DNA of 48,647 bases from UBA7332 sp051648105 (GTDB lineage: Bacteria > Bacteroidota > Bacteroidia > Bacteroidales > UBA7332). The translations under genes and the position numbers were made by a program. The stretch covers positions 1 to 48,647 of the forward strand of contig JBOFEN010000034.1 of the NCBI GenBank assembly GCA_051648105.1. Direction: 5' to 3'. This document shows, piece by piece, positions 25,607 to 34,264 of this stretch. Under the pieces are notes generated by a model. The model saw only the letters and a list, made by a program, of their open reading frames with translations. It made no database searches and had not been told where the DNA came from. How positions within the stretch are numbered: position 1 is the stretch's first letter; the number at the start of each line of letters is the position of its first letter.

Positions 25607-26911
25607 TTATAAGATCTGAGTTAAAATCTGCTCTGCTGTTGCCTTTATTGCTGGAACAGCTACAGAATTACCAAATTGCTTATATGCAGAAGCATCTGCT
25701 ACAACAATTCTGAAGCTATCAGGAAAGCCCTGAAGTCTAGCCCATTCACGAGGTGTCATCTTTCGAATCCCTTCCCTATTTACCTCTCCTTTTATTTTTG
25801 TCTCGGGAGTAAAATCTGTTAATCTAAAGTCATAAAGTAGATTTCTCTCTCTTCCCATTCCACCAACAACGATTGCATTGGCCACCTCATCATCTAATAA
25901 TATCTCATATCCAAATCCATTGCCTTTACTTGCATGGCGTTGTTTATGATCTCGTAGTGTTTGCAGGTATTGGGTTGACAAATAATATCTTGATGTAACT
26001 GGTTCTCTCTCTTTTATGTCTGCAATAGTTTTTGTAATATCAGTAGGATGTGGGTAAATAAATTCACTCTTAAAACAATCCTTTCTAAACCCTACTATGT
26101 ATATACGTTCTCTATTTTGAGGAACTCCAAAATTACGTGCATTTATGACCTGTGGATCTGGAACATAGTAGTCGAGATCCTCTCTAAGTGTATTAAGAAT
26201 AACTTGAAGAGTTCTCCCTTTATCATGACTTATTAACCCTTTTACATTCTCAAGAAATATCGCTTTTGGCCTTTTTCTGCGTATTATCTCTGCAACGTCA
26301 AAAAATAAAGTTCCTCGAGTGTCATCAAAACCTCCTCGTTTACCAGCTAAAGAGAAGGCCTGACATGGAAACCCTGCACATAGAAGGTCAAATTCATCAG
26401 GAATATATCTCTTTGTCTCCTCTTTTGTAATATCGCCAAAAGGCATCTCCCCATAATTATGTAAATAGGTCTTCTTGGCTTGACTATCTAATTCAGACGA
26501 GAAAATACACTTCCCTCCAAGAGATTGCATAGCCATTCTAAAGCCTCCTATACCTGCAAAAAGATCAATAAATGTAAATTTGTGATCAGCATCAGATATA
26601 AAAGGTACATCAAAAAAACCCTCGAACAGATCCCCAACACTAGCATATTCAGATTTAGTCTCATCGACTTTGCTAAGTTCACTCTCCACAAAACTACTCT
26701 TAAGCTCCTGCATATAGCATTCCGAAGAAGACTTGATAGACTCATTATTGTATACTCCATTATGTAAAAAATGAGTAACCACAGCTAATTTATCCTCTAG
26801 AGTCAGACTATTTTCATGTGAAACAGCTGTTTTCTTCTTCAATAATCTATCGATATTAGACAATAGATCTCCAACTGTCCCCTGAGTACTTATATATTTT
26901 GCTTTCTCCAT
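25607..26911 (-). CDS. DNA (cytosine-5) methyltransferase, partner of the HpaII-type enzyme
   Basis: Methylates cytosine in the recognition site to protect the host. The 434-residue protein has the C5-methyltransferase motifs in order: I, FIDLFAGIGGFRMA (114-127); IV, GFPCQAFS with catalytic Cys183; VI, ENV (221-223); VIII, QNRER (265-269); a target-recognition region of about 60-70 residues; IX, RKMTPREWARLQGFP; and X, KQFGNSVAVPAI. An N-terminal extension of about 110 residues precedes motif I and is not part of the catalytic core. The target is inferred as CCGG from the linked nuclease. Confidence 0.94.
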   Translation of the reverse strand: MEKAKYISTQGTVGDLLSNIDRLLKKKTAVSHENSLTLEDKLAVVTHFLHNGVYNNESIKSSSECYMQELKSSFVESELSKVDETKSEYASVGDLFEGFFDVPFISDADHKFTFIDLFAGIGGFRMAMQSLGGKCIFSSELDSQAKKTYLHNYGEMPFGDITKEETKRYIPDEFDLLCAGFPCQAFSLAGKRGGFDDTRGTLFFDVAEIIRRKRPKAIFLENVKGLISHDKGRTLQVILNTLREDLDYYVPDPQVINARNFGVPQNRERIYIVGFRKDCFKSEFIYPHPTDITKTIADIKEREPVTSRYYLSTQYLQTLRDHKQRHASKGNGFGYEILLDDEVANAIVVGGMGRERNLLYDFRLTDFTPETKIKGEVNREGIRKMTPREWARLQGFPDSFRIVVADASAYKQFGNSVAVPAIKATAEQILTQIL

Positions 26912-26965
26912 AATGCTTATAAAACGATAAAACTAGTAACATATAGGATTGACACAAATATGCAA

Positions 26966-26987
26966 TCCAGAAATAAATTCCAGAAAT
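26966..26987 (-). promoter_or_regulatory. Tandem TCCAGAAAT repeat at the methyltransferase promoter
   Basis: TCCAGAAAT occurs at 26966-26974 and again at 26979-26987. On the minus strand a -7-like CATATTTG (one mismatch) lies just downstream of the repeats, so the repeats sit about where the -33 region would be. Possible operator. Confidence 0.4.
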
Positions 26988-27186
26988 GTGTATCACTGAA
27001 ACCAATCCTCAAAAGTAGACAATTTTATTCTAGCGACTAACCTGTTGATATAATAATCGAATATTGCATTTTGATCTTTAATATGGATAAGGTTATTATT
27101 AAAAACTTTATGGTAAATCCTAACACAACCTATTAAACATTATTACTACTTTTACATTATTAGATATTAATGAAACTAAGTCAGTT

Positions 27187-29904
27187 ATGGAGCCTAAAAA
27201 CACTATTACATTCAGAATTGGGGACGAGACAAGACCAATATTAGAGGATAAAAACTTAAAAGAATCAATCTTTTTTGATCTTTACCAAAAATCATTTGTT
27301 GAGATTGATAAATACATTGCTAAAGTAGAAACGCTAAAAGACGAGGCTAATGGCTATAAATACGAGGGTATAAATAATATTTTCGCATTTATAGGTGAAA
27401 GAGGTGCAGGTAAGAGCTCTTGTATGATGTCGGTTGGGAGAATTTTAGAAAAAGGAGATACTGATGTTTACAAAGAGTTAGAATTGACCAATAAGGTAGA
27501 TGGCATACTTAGACACAAGTTTATTAATAGTATATTAATAGACCCTTCATTCTTTGATCAACAGAACAATATTCTATCTCTGATCATAGCTCACCTATTT
27601 AAGACATTCAGAGACAAAGTGTCTGACACTAATTGTAAGATAGATATTGATAAAAAACGTAAAGTTATCGACTCATTTGAACGTGTTCAGCGAAACCTAA
27701 AGCACTTCTTTGAATTCGACAAATCAAATACAGACTCACTAGACTCTCTGGTCAATTTTGCTGCTACTGTTGATCTTCAGAATGATATTAAAAGCTTAAT
27801 CGATTCATATTTAGATTTTATATCTGATGATAAGAATGGCTTCTTGGTTTTGATGATTGATGATATAGATCTTCATACAGAGCATGCTCGTGATATGGTT
27901 GAACAAGTACGTAAATATTTCATCCAGCAAAATATTATTGTACTAATGGCTGTTAAGATCGACCAGCTAAGCAACGTCATAAAGAATAATCTTAGTAAGG
28001 AGTATAAAGTTCTAATTGACAATAAGGCTATAGACTTTGATGTTATAAATGAGATGGTTGAACGATATCTAGGAAAGTTAATACCTCATTCTCACAGGAT
28101 ATATCTTCCTGACGCTACAGTGCACTACTACTCTAAGCTCAAAATAGTAAAAGATAGCGATTCTGACATACAATACAAGGAATCTGATGAACTACCTGAA
28201 GTTAGAGATCGTGTATTATCTCTAATTTATGAAAGAACAGAATTCTCATTTTATAATTCTATAGATAGCACTAGTTATATAATACCTAGAAATCTTAGGG
28301 AATTACGAAATCTTATGGCTATGCTTATCAATATGACTGATGATAATACCACCTCCATGGGTATCAAATATAGCAGATATAATAGATCATTATTCATCAA
28401 ATATTTTTTAGACACTTGGTGTTCTAACAATTTAAGTATTAAAGGCAAAAATGATTTACTAAATCTATTTTTGTTAACCGATGCATTACAGATAAATAAA
28501 TGCTGCCTACTTATATTATCTACACAATTTAAAGATGAACTAGACAATATTGAACTAGATAATGAGGAGTTGGAGGTAGCTGATAATAGTACTGATTCCA
28601 CAAATTATTCTCACAATATTTATTCTGAATATACAGCCTCTTTTGACGACAAACTCAAGAGTGAGGTTAAATCTATTTTATCAGTAAACAACTTTAGTTA
28701 CAACATCTCTCTTGGAGACATTCTAACCATTATAGATTATTTGAACTTAATAGTATATTCTGATGAAAAAAGAAAATTGATTTTCGCATTGAAATTCTTC
28801 TATTCTATGCGTTTATCTGAATATATAAAAGAGCTAATAGATAAAGAAAGCCCAGTTTATGGATTATATGACGACAAATCTACCGAAAGGAAAGAAAAAT
28901 CATCCAGAATACTATCTAATAATAGAATGTCTAATATACCCAATTACACTAAACTTACAGCAGGTTCAGTAATCAACACTGAGTCGTTTCAGCTACTACG
29001 TAAAGAGAGCAATAAAATCAGTAGGAGTAGACGTAAAATTGATATCTCTACGTTGAAGGATTTACTAAATAATGATGACGATCTATTCTCAGCTGGAGAC
29101 CCTAAATTATTAGAATTCTTCCTACTAGCAATATCTATGCGGCAAGATCAAGAAAAAAAGGATATCTCATTTAGATCACAAACAAAGATAAGATTCTTAA
29201 ATGATTGTAATAGCATTACTATTGCATGGTTTGATCTGGCTTCAATATTTTTCAATATACTTGATATAAAAGAATCATATAGTAGATTTAAAAATGGAAA
29301 AACCCTATTCAATAGTGCTTTAACAAATAAAAATAGTTTATTGTTTAAAATTATCACTAGGGCAGTTGAAGTCGAATATGGTGAGATTAATGAGTCTGAC
29401 GATTGGCTAAAAGTATTAACGAATAAAGACCCCAAAATAGATACTCCAGAAAAGGGTTACGAATATATTTTACCTATCATTAGATCATTGGTAGCTGTCA
29501 CTAATATCGAAATATTTGAAGATTTAAAATACTTCCTAATCCAAGAAATGCCTAAAACTGACAAAAACTGGAAACACTTTAAGGAATATTTCACAAATTT
29601 GAGCTCATACAAAAGTGATTCTTTAAATCATAATGACTGGACGATATTTGATGTATTTACAGATATCTTTGAGAGTAAAAAAGACTTATTTGAGCAAATA
29701 ATTACTAGTAATACTGGAAAGAATTCTAGTAAAGCAAATGCAAAATCACCTAACAAAACAAAAAACAAAAAAAATAACACCTCTACATCGAAACAATCAG
29801 ATAATGACAATATAAACGTCAATACGAAGGATGATAGTAACACAAAAATCAGTGAGAATGCTAGTGTAAGCATAGATGACAATGGTCAGACTTCTCTTAT
29901 GTAA
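27187..29904 (+). CDS. rdrA: RADAR system ATPase RdrA
   Basis: The 905-residue P-loop protein has Walker A GERGAGKS at residues 70-77 and a Walker B strand FLVLMIDDID at 219-228 (Asp225, Asp226), in the style of RADAR RdrA. It is followed by a large helical region without a recognised domain. The last 65 or so residues are a low-complexity Asn/Lys/Ser/Asp tail. In RADAR, RdrA assembles with RdrB and activates adenosine deamination during phage infection. The assignment depends on the ATPase, the size and the adjacent RdrB. No separate RdrC/RdrD-like membrane gene is present. The gene is visibly more A+T-rich than the flanking core genes. Confidence 0.88.
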   Translation: MEPKNTITFRIGDETRPILEDKNLKESIFFDLYQKSFVEIDKYIAKVETLKDEANGYKYEGINNIFAFIGERGAGKSSCMMSVGRILEKGDTDVYKELELTNKVDGILRHKFINSILIDPSFFDQQNNILSLIIAHLFKTFRDKVSDTNCKIDIDKKRKVIDSFERVQRNLKHFFEFDKSNTDSLDSLVNFAATVDLQNDIKSLIDSYLDFISDDKNGFLVLMIDDIDLHTEHARDMVEQVRKYFIQQNIIVLMAVKIDQLSNVIKNNLSKEYKVLIDNKAIDFDVINEMVERYLGKLIPHSHRIYLPDATVHYYSKLKIVKDSDSDIQYKESDELPEVRDRVLSLIYERTEFSFYNSIDSTSYIIPRNLRELRNLMAMLINMTDDNTTSMGIKYSRYNRSLFIKYFLDTWCSNNLSIKGKNDLLNLFLLTDALQINKCCLLILSTQFKDELDNIELDNEELEVADNSTDSTNYSHNIYSEYTASFDDKLKSEVKSILSVNNFSYNISLGDILTIIDYLNLIVYSDEKRKLIFALKFFYSMRLSEYIKELIDKESPVYGLYDDKSTERKEKSSRILSNNRMSNIPNYTKLTAGSVINTESFQLLRKESNKISRSRRKIDISTLKDLLNNDDDLFSAGDPKLLEFFLLAISMRQDQEKKDISFRSQTKIRFLNDCNSITIAWFDLASIFFNILDIKESYSRFKNGKTLFNSALTNKNSLLFKIITRAVEVEYGEINESDDWLKVLTNKDPKIDTPEKGYEYILPIIRSLVAVTNIEIFEDLKYFLIQEMPKTDKNWKHFKEYFTNLSSYKSDSLNHNDWTIFDVFTDIFESKKDLFEQIITSNTGKNSSKANAKSPNKTKNKKNNTSTSKQSDNDNINVNTKDDSNTKISENASVSIDDNGQTSLM

Positions 29905-29958
29905 AATAGTTTGATATAGATAAATTAGCGTATACACAAGCCCTATATATGATGTAAA

Positions 29959-32649
29959 ATGAACAATTTACGACAAGTAATAAAGGCTTTATTCTGCGAG
30001 GCCAATTCAGAAGATATATTATCTCACAATAGAAGAACTGCAACATCAAGCTGCAACTATGCTTCAAATGTATCCAAGAGCTGGTTGATAGATGTTCTTG
30101 ACCACAATAGTGATGGCTATACTAGAGATGAGATAAGATATCTAAATGATGTAACAAATAACATCTGGTTACACGAGCCTCGGGAAGAGAGTAAAAGTGA
30201 AATAGGGTCTAGAAAGTCCGTTTTCTATTCTCTATTACACTTCTCAAACAGAGTCCTATTGGAAGAGAATGAAGAACCTGTTTGTAGATTCTCTCAGCTA
30301 TTGAGATGGAGAGATCTTTCATATCAAATGGGAGAAGATATATTCACGTTAGCATTTTTAGCTTATAAAGACATTAAATCAAATAGAAATAGGAACTACT
30401 TTTCATGGCGACATACTATAAATAATGATAATGATAGATTAAGGGGACTTTTGTCTAAGGGAACCTCTGAGCTACATTTTCATCTTTGGGGATCGACTTT
30501 TGTAAATGAAATAAGCTGGATTTCATTGATGAATGATGTAACAGCAAGGGATGTACAATTTAATAAGTTTAAAAGCCCTAAATCTCCTGCTACTATTTAT
30601 GGTTTTGGTGGCAATGCACCGCTTCCTCTACATGAGCGTTGTCTAAAAGCAGCTGCAATAAGAGTATATCTTTTTCAGAAGCTACATAAAATGGATGATA
30701 TTCTAACAAAGAATATATGCTTGGAAGAGTTAATATACTCGAGATCAAAGAATGAGGTTGCTATTTACCGTCAAGACCTACAAGGTAGAATTAACTGTTT
30801 AAAGAATGAGTATGGATACAGACTAGAAAATGAAGTGCTAGATTATGCTCTACCAGCTAATCTTACAGAGCGGGATCTAAACAAGCCTCATAAATCTAAT
30901 CTCATTCTAGCTGGAGAGAGGAGTCTTATATATAATGCATTAAAGAAGTGTTATCTTGACTCTGACAATAACAAATCTTATTCTAAAGACCCTGAATTCG
31001 AAAAATTACTTTATTGCTATCTGATAATAAAGAATGATCTGAGGAAGGAGATGATACAAGTAAATAATAGAATTGGATTTGCAAATTTTGCAGAGTATCA
31101 GGATAGGAAGGATTACTTCCTTAAAGATGGGACTATATATGATAAGATTATGGGACCAACTGCAATTATATCCACAATGTTTGATCAATCAATAGATTAT
31201 CTTGAAGCTCGCATTGCTCCCAAAAAGAATATTAAAGAACAGATAGCTGCCATAAATGTATGCGATAGAAAGATTAGATCTGAACTATTTCGTAAGGATC
31301 TACTATGGAAGCATTGTAAGATCTGCTCGAAAGATAGTTCTGATTGTTCACAGAAGGGCAATAAGCTAATTCCTGAATATTACTTTGTTCTTCATTTTAT
31401 AAAACGAAGATACAAAGAGGATGATATTAAGAATAAACTTATATTGAGTCAGAAACCCAGAAGTTGGGCCCTTCGCAAGGATGTGAAAGAGCAGGCTTTC
31501 GTATTAAATAGAATAAGAAAGAGACATTGTAATACAAAAAATAGGATTGTAGGTATAGATGCTGCAAATTCAGAGATTGGGCATCGTCCAGAACTGTTTG
31601 CCCAAGCTTTTAGGTATCTTAGAAACTACTCCCATAACTTCCCTGAGGAGTATCTATGGGAGTGTAAATTCCCAAAACTTGGAATTACCTATCATGCAGG
31701 TGAGGATTATCTTGATTTAGTCGATGGGCTAAGATCCATTGACGAGGCCATATTATTCCTCAATTATGAGTCTGGTGATAGAATTGGGCACGCTCTTGCT
31801 CTTGGCATTGATGCTCGCAACTATTATGAATTGAAAGACAATACCTTAATTATGCCTAAACATGATTACATTGATAATCTAGCTTGGCTATTAAAGAAGA
31901 TACAGCTATTTAATATAGAGTGTTCTAGTTCTCTACAGCACAAACTAACAACAGAATACAATAGAGTGTATTATGACATATATAATAAAACTGCTCCTGA
32001 TATAGACTTGTACTATCAAGCGTGGTTGCTTCGTGGCGATGATCCTATGTTGTATGCAGAAATAGAGCCCTGCTTTAGTATACAAAGTAAAATAGCAATA
32101 ACCTTTTGGGATAAATGCGGTACCAATAGTTATATAAGTGATTTGGATATAGCTAGAAATAATAGTAATATCAGAGAGATAATTCACAATTATCATTTTA
32201 ACCCAGATGCTAAACTTAAAGGATCTATAAGTGACGAATTTATAATAACGGATGGTTACGATAAGATTGTCGATAGTTTACAGATAAAGATGAGGGATGA
32301 GTTAGCTAAAAAACAAATTGCTATTGAGTGTAATCCCACGTCTAATCAAGTAATAGGTTCCTACAAACGCTATGCTAATCACCCCTTATTAGTTTTCAAT
32401 AATTACAAACTACATAAAGATAAAAATAGCTGTCCTCAGTTATCTGTCTCTATTAACACTGATGACCAAGGAGTATTCTCTACCTCTCTGGAAAATGAAT
32501 ATGCACTTATGGCTATAGCTTTAGAGAAAGAGAAAGACAACGATGGTAACGCTATTTATACGTCTTCATATATATACGACTACCTTGAACATATAAGACT
32601 AATGGGGCATGAACAACGATTTATAAAAAAGCAGCATATTAGGAGGTGA
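29959..32649 (+). CDS. rdrB: RADAR system adenosine-deaminase-like protein RdrB
   Basis: The 896-residue protein contains the dispersed motifs of adenosine deaminases: ELHFHLWGS (metal ligands His173, His175), TYHAGED (His579, Glu582), DRIGHALALG (His611), IECNPTSN (790-796) and INTDDQGVFST (Asp835, Asp836). Classical adenosine deaminases have about 350 residues; the extra length, with a large N-terminal part and an insert between the first and second metal motifs, fits RdrB. RdrB deaminates adenosine in nucleotides or RNA to inosine during phage infection. It starts 54 bases after rdrA and ends in a hairpin overlapping the stop codon. Confidence 0.93.
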   Translation: MNNLRQVIKALFCEANSEDILSHNRRTATSSCNYASNVSKSWLIDVLDHNSDGYTRDEIRYLNDVTNNIWLHEPREESKSEIGSRKSVFYSLLHFSNRVLLEENEEPVCRFSQLLRWRDLSYQMGEDIFTLAFLAYKDIKSNRNRNYFSWRHTINNDNDRLRGLLSKGTSELHFHLWGSTFVNEISWISLMNDVTARDVQFNKFKSPKSPATIYGFGGNAPLPLHERCLKAAAIRVYLFQKLHKMDDILTKNICLEELIYSRSKNEVAIYRQDLQGRINCLKNEYGYRLENEVLDYALPANLTERDLNKPHKSNLILAGERSLIYNALKKCYLDSDNNKSYSKDPEFEKLLYCYLIIKNDLRKEMIQVNNRIGFANFAEYQDRKDYFLKDGTIYDKIMGPTAIISTMFDQSIDYLEARIAPKKNIKEQIAAINVCDRKIRSELFRKDLLWKHCKICSKDSSDCSQKGNKLIPEYYFVLHFIKRRYKEDDIKNKLILSQKPRSWALRKDVKEQAFVLNRIRKRHCNTKNRIVGIDAANSEIGHRPELFAQAFRYLRNYSHNFPEEYLWECKFPKLGITYHAGEDYLDLVDGLRSIDEAILFLNYESGDRIGHALALGIDARNYYELKDNTLIMPKHDYIDNLAWLLKKIQLFNIECSSSLQHKLTTEYNRVYYDIYNKTAPDIDLYYQAWLLRGDDPMLYAEIEPCFSIQSKIAITFWDKCGTNSYISDLDIARNNSNIREIIHNYHFNPDAKLKGSISDEFIITDGYDKIVDSLQIKMRDELAKKQIAIECNPTSNQVIGSYKRYANHPLLVFNNYKLHKDKNSCPQLSVSINTDDQGVFSTSLENEYALMAIALEKEKDNDGNAIYTSSYIYDYLEHIRLMGHEQRFIKKQHIRR

Positions 32650-32666
32650 AACTCATAATATGCTGC
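32631..32666 (+). terminator. Hairpin overlapping the rdrB stop codon
   Basis: GCAGCATATTA (32631-32641), inside the last codons, pairs perfectly with 32656-32666. The stop codon is in the 14-base loop. No strong T-run follows. Confidence 0.65.
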
Positions 32667-32706
32667 AATAAATTGTTGGAATAAGGCTAGTATCCGCCCT
32701 ACTCTT

Positions 32707-33222
32707 CTACAAATACTTATATATATCCTCCCAGGATTTAACCCTTGTGTATGAACTATTTGTTAGTTCGGCATTGTGGGGCTGGTCGAATATGTATCTG
32801 TCTCCAGGGAATAGGTCAAGGTTCTTTGGGTGGTCATCTATCATGACATCTCCTCTTATGCTCTCCTTACTACCACATAGAATGACCTGCTGCCAGCTGA
32901 TGAATGGGAAGTTGTGTTGTAGCCACTCCATCTTGTCGTTTAGGCAGTTTGGAAATTCTGTGGCTGAGGATACGATGAGAACTTTGTACTTGTCATTTAG
33001 GTATTTGAGTGCATCGTAGCTTCCCTCCATAGGTGGAAGGTCTAGGAAGAATCTGTTTGAGGTAACTATCTCTCTGATGTTGGGGAAGGCCTCTCGTTCG
33101 GGTTTGCCATCCAAGGAATCTTCAATTATCTCTTTTCCTGAAATCTTTGATTGCTCTATTATCAATTTTGGGTATAGGTTAGCCAATACACCATCCATAT
33201 CTATTAGTATCTGCTTTTTCAT
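32707..33222 (-). CDS. 5'(3')-deoxyribonucleotidase-like HAD phosphatase
   Basis: Predicted to remove phosphate from (deoxy)nucleoside monophosphates. The 171-residue HAD protein has the nucleophile motif DMDGVLAN (Asp8, Asp10), the second HAD motif in IVSSATEFP, and the acidic motif MIDDHPKN, as in NT5C-like proteins. It has the expected length for that family. It is convergent with rdrB and lies at the right boundary of the defence island. A defence-related role in nucleotide metabolism is possible but unsupported. Confidence 0.87.
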   Translation of the reverse strand: MKKQILIDMDGVLANLYPKLIIEQSKISGKEIIEDSLDGKPEREAFPNIREIVTSNRFFLDLPPMEGSYDALKYLNDKYKVLIVSSATEFPNCLNDKMEWLQHNFPFISWQQVILCGSKESIRGDVMIDDHPKNLDLFPGDRYIFDQPHNAELTNSSYTRVKSWEDIYKYL

Positions 33223-33282
33223 TTCTTTTAATTATAGTAGGAGAAATAGTAGCTTTCTACTCACTGCGTCTTTCTTGTAAGA

Positions 33283-33392
33283 TTGCGGGTATAAGTAATT
33301 ATGCAATTACCACCAACAATAAAAACCGCATTGAATGAGAATTAACCGCATATATTCTCTTTTTTCTTCTTGAAGATAAGGATATTTGCGGT
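33283..33392. promoter_or_regulatory. Repeated CCGCA-type half sites upstream of the DeoR gene
   Basis: AACCGCA is at 33324-33330 and 33344-33350 (20 bases apart). Inverted forms lie at 33283-33288 (TTGCGG) and 33387-33392 (TGCGGT). A GTAATT/AATTAC palindrome lies at about 33295-33306. These lie between the divergent nucleotidase and DeoR genes and may be an operator. Confidence 0.4.
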
Positions 33393-33420
33393 ATCTTGCA
33401 ATAGATAAAGAATTATGATT

Positions 33421-34170
33421 ATGAATAAAGAGGAACGCAAGAGGTATATATTAGCAAAGATAAGGGAGGTTGAGAAGGTCTATATTACTTCTCTTAGTCA
33501 AGAGCTCGGAGTATCTGATGATACTCTTCGCAGGGACTTGGTTGAGCTTGACTCTGAGGGGTTATTGATGAGGATTCATGGTGGGGCAGTTGCTCGTACT
33601 ACTCATAACCTGGAGTTTATTGATAGGGTAAATATCAATAATATACAGAAGCATAGATTGGCTAGTAAGGTTATTCCTCTTTTTAAGCCTTACGATGTTA
33701 TTATTCTCGATGGGGGAACAACTAACCTTGAGGTGGCAAGGCAGCTACTACCTAATATTCCTCTAACTATATATACGAATAGCTTCCCTATAGTAAATGA
33801 GTTGATGCATCTTCCACATATAGAGTTAGTTTTTCTGGGAGGTACTGTTTTTCCTAAGTCGGAGGTAACAGTGGGAATCCCTGTATTTCAGGCTCTTCAT
33901 AGTGTCAGAGCTAATTGGCTAATTCTCGGCATATGTAATCTTCACCCAAAAATAGGGCTTTCGGGTCCTGATCGTGAGGAGAGTCTGATTAAACGTTGTA
34001 TGATAGAGAGGGCCGAAAATGTTGTTGTAATTGCTGATAGTGACAAACTTAATACTGCAGAGAACTATATAGTATGCACTCTTAATGAGATCGATTACCT
34101 AGTTGTTGAGGATGACAGAAGGATTAAGATAAAGGATGAGTGGGGAGCAGCTAGATTTGAGTTATTATAA
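33421..34170 (+). CDS. DeoR-family transcriptional regulator
   Basis: The protein (249 residues from the ATG at 33421; an ATG two codons earlier is also possible) has an N-terminal DeoR helix-turn-helix (VEKVYITSLSQELGVSDDTLRRDLVELD, about residues 17-44) and a wing with GLLMRIHGGAV. A C-terminal sugar-phosphate isomerase-like sensor domain follows, with DGGTTNLEVARQL and a Y-VCT-NEIDYLV stretch. Such regulators usually repress sugar-phosphate or nucleoside catabolism genes. No sugar operon is adjacent, so the target is unknown; upstream repeats suggest autoregulation. Confidence 0.9.
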   Translation: MNKEERKRYILAKIREVEKVYITSLSQELGVSDDTLRRDLVELDSEGLLMRIHGGAVARTTHNLEFIDRVNINNIQKHRLASKVIPLFKPYDVIILDGGTTNLEVARQLLPNIPLTIYTNSFPIVNELMHLPHIELVFLGGTVFPKSEVTVGIPVFQALHSVRANWLILGICNLHPKIGLSGPDREESLIKRCMIERAENVVVIADSDKLNTAENYIVCTLNEIDYLVVEDDRRIKIKDEWGAARFELL

Positions 34171-34209
34171 TAATCTGGCAAATCTATAAGTCCATTCTAT
34201 ATTCCTATA

Positions 34210-34256
34210 TACAAACAAGAGAGACTACCCTTTTGGGATAGTCTCTCTTGTTTGTA
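34210..34256. terminator. Bidirectional terminator between deoR-type gene and purA
   Basis: An 18-bp perfect stem (34210-34227 with 34239-34256) encloses CCC/GGG and a T4 loop. It separates convergent genes; the purA stop is 8 bases away. Confidence 0.85.
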
Positions 34257-34264
34257 TGTAAGAA

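Noticed and set aside
32707..33222. HAD nucleotidase as a third RADAR component
   Set aside because: It is on the opposite strand, convergent with rdrB and separated by a hairpin. The family is common in metabolism, so a link to RADAR is only positional.
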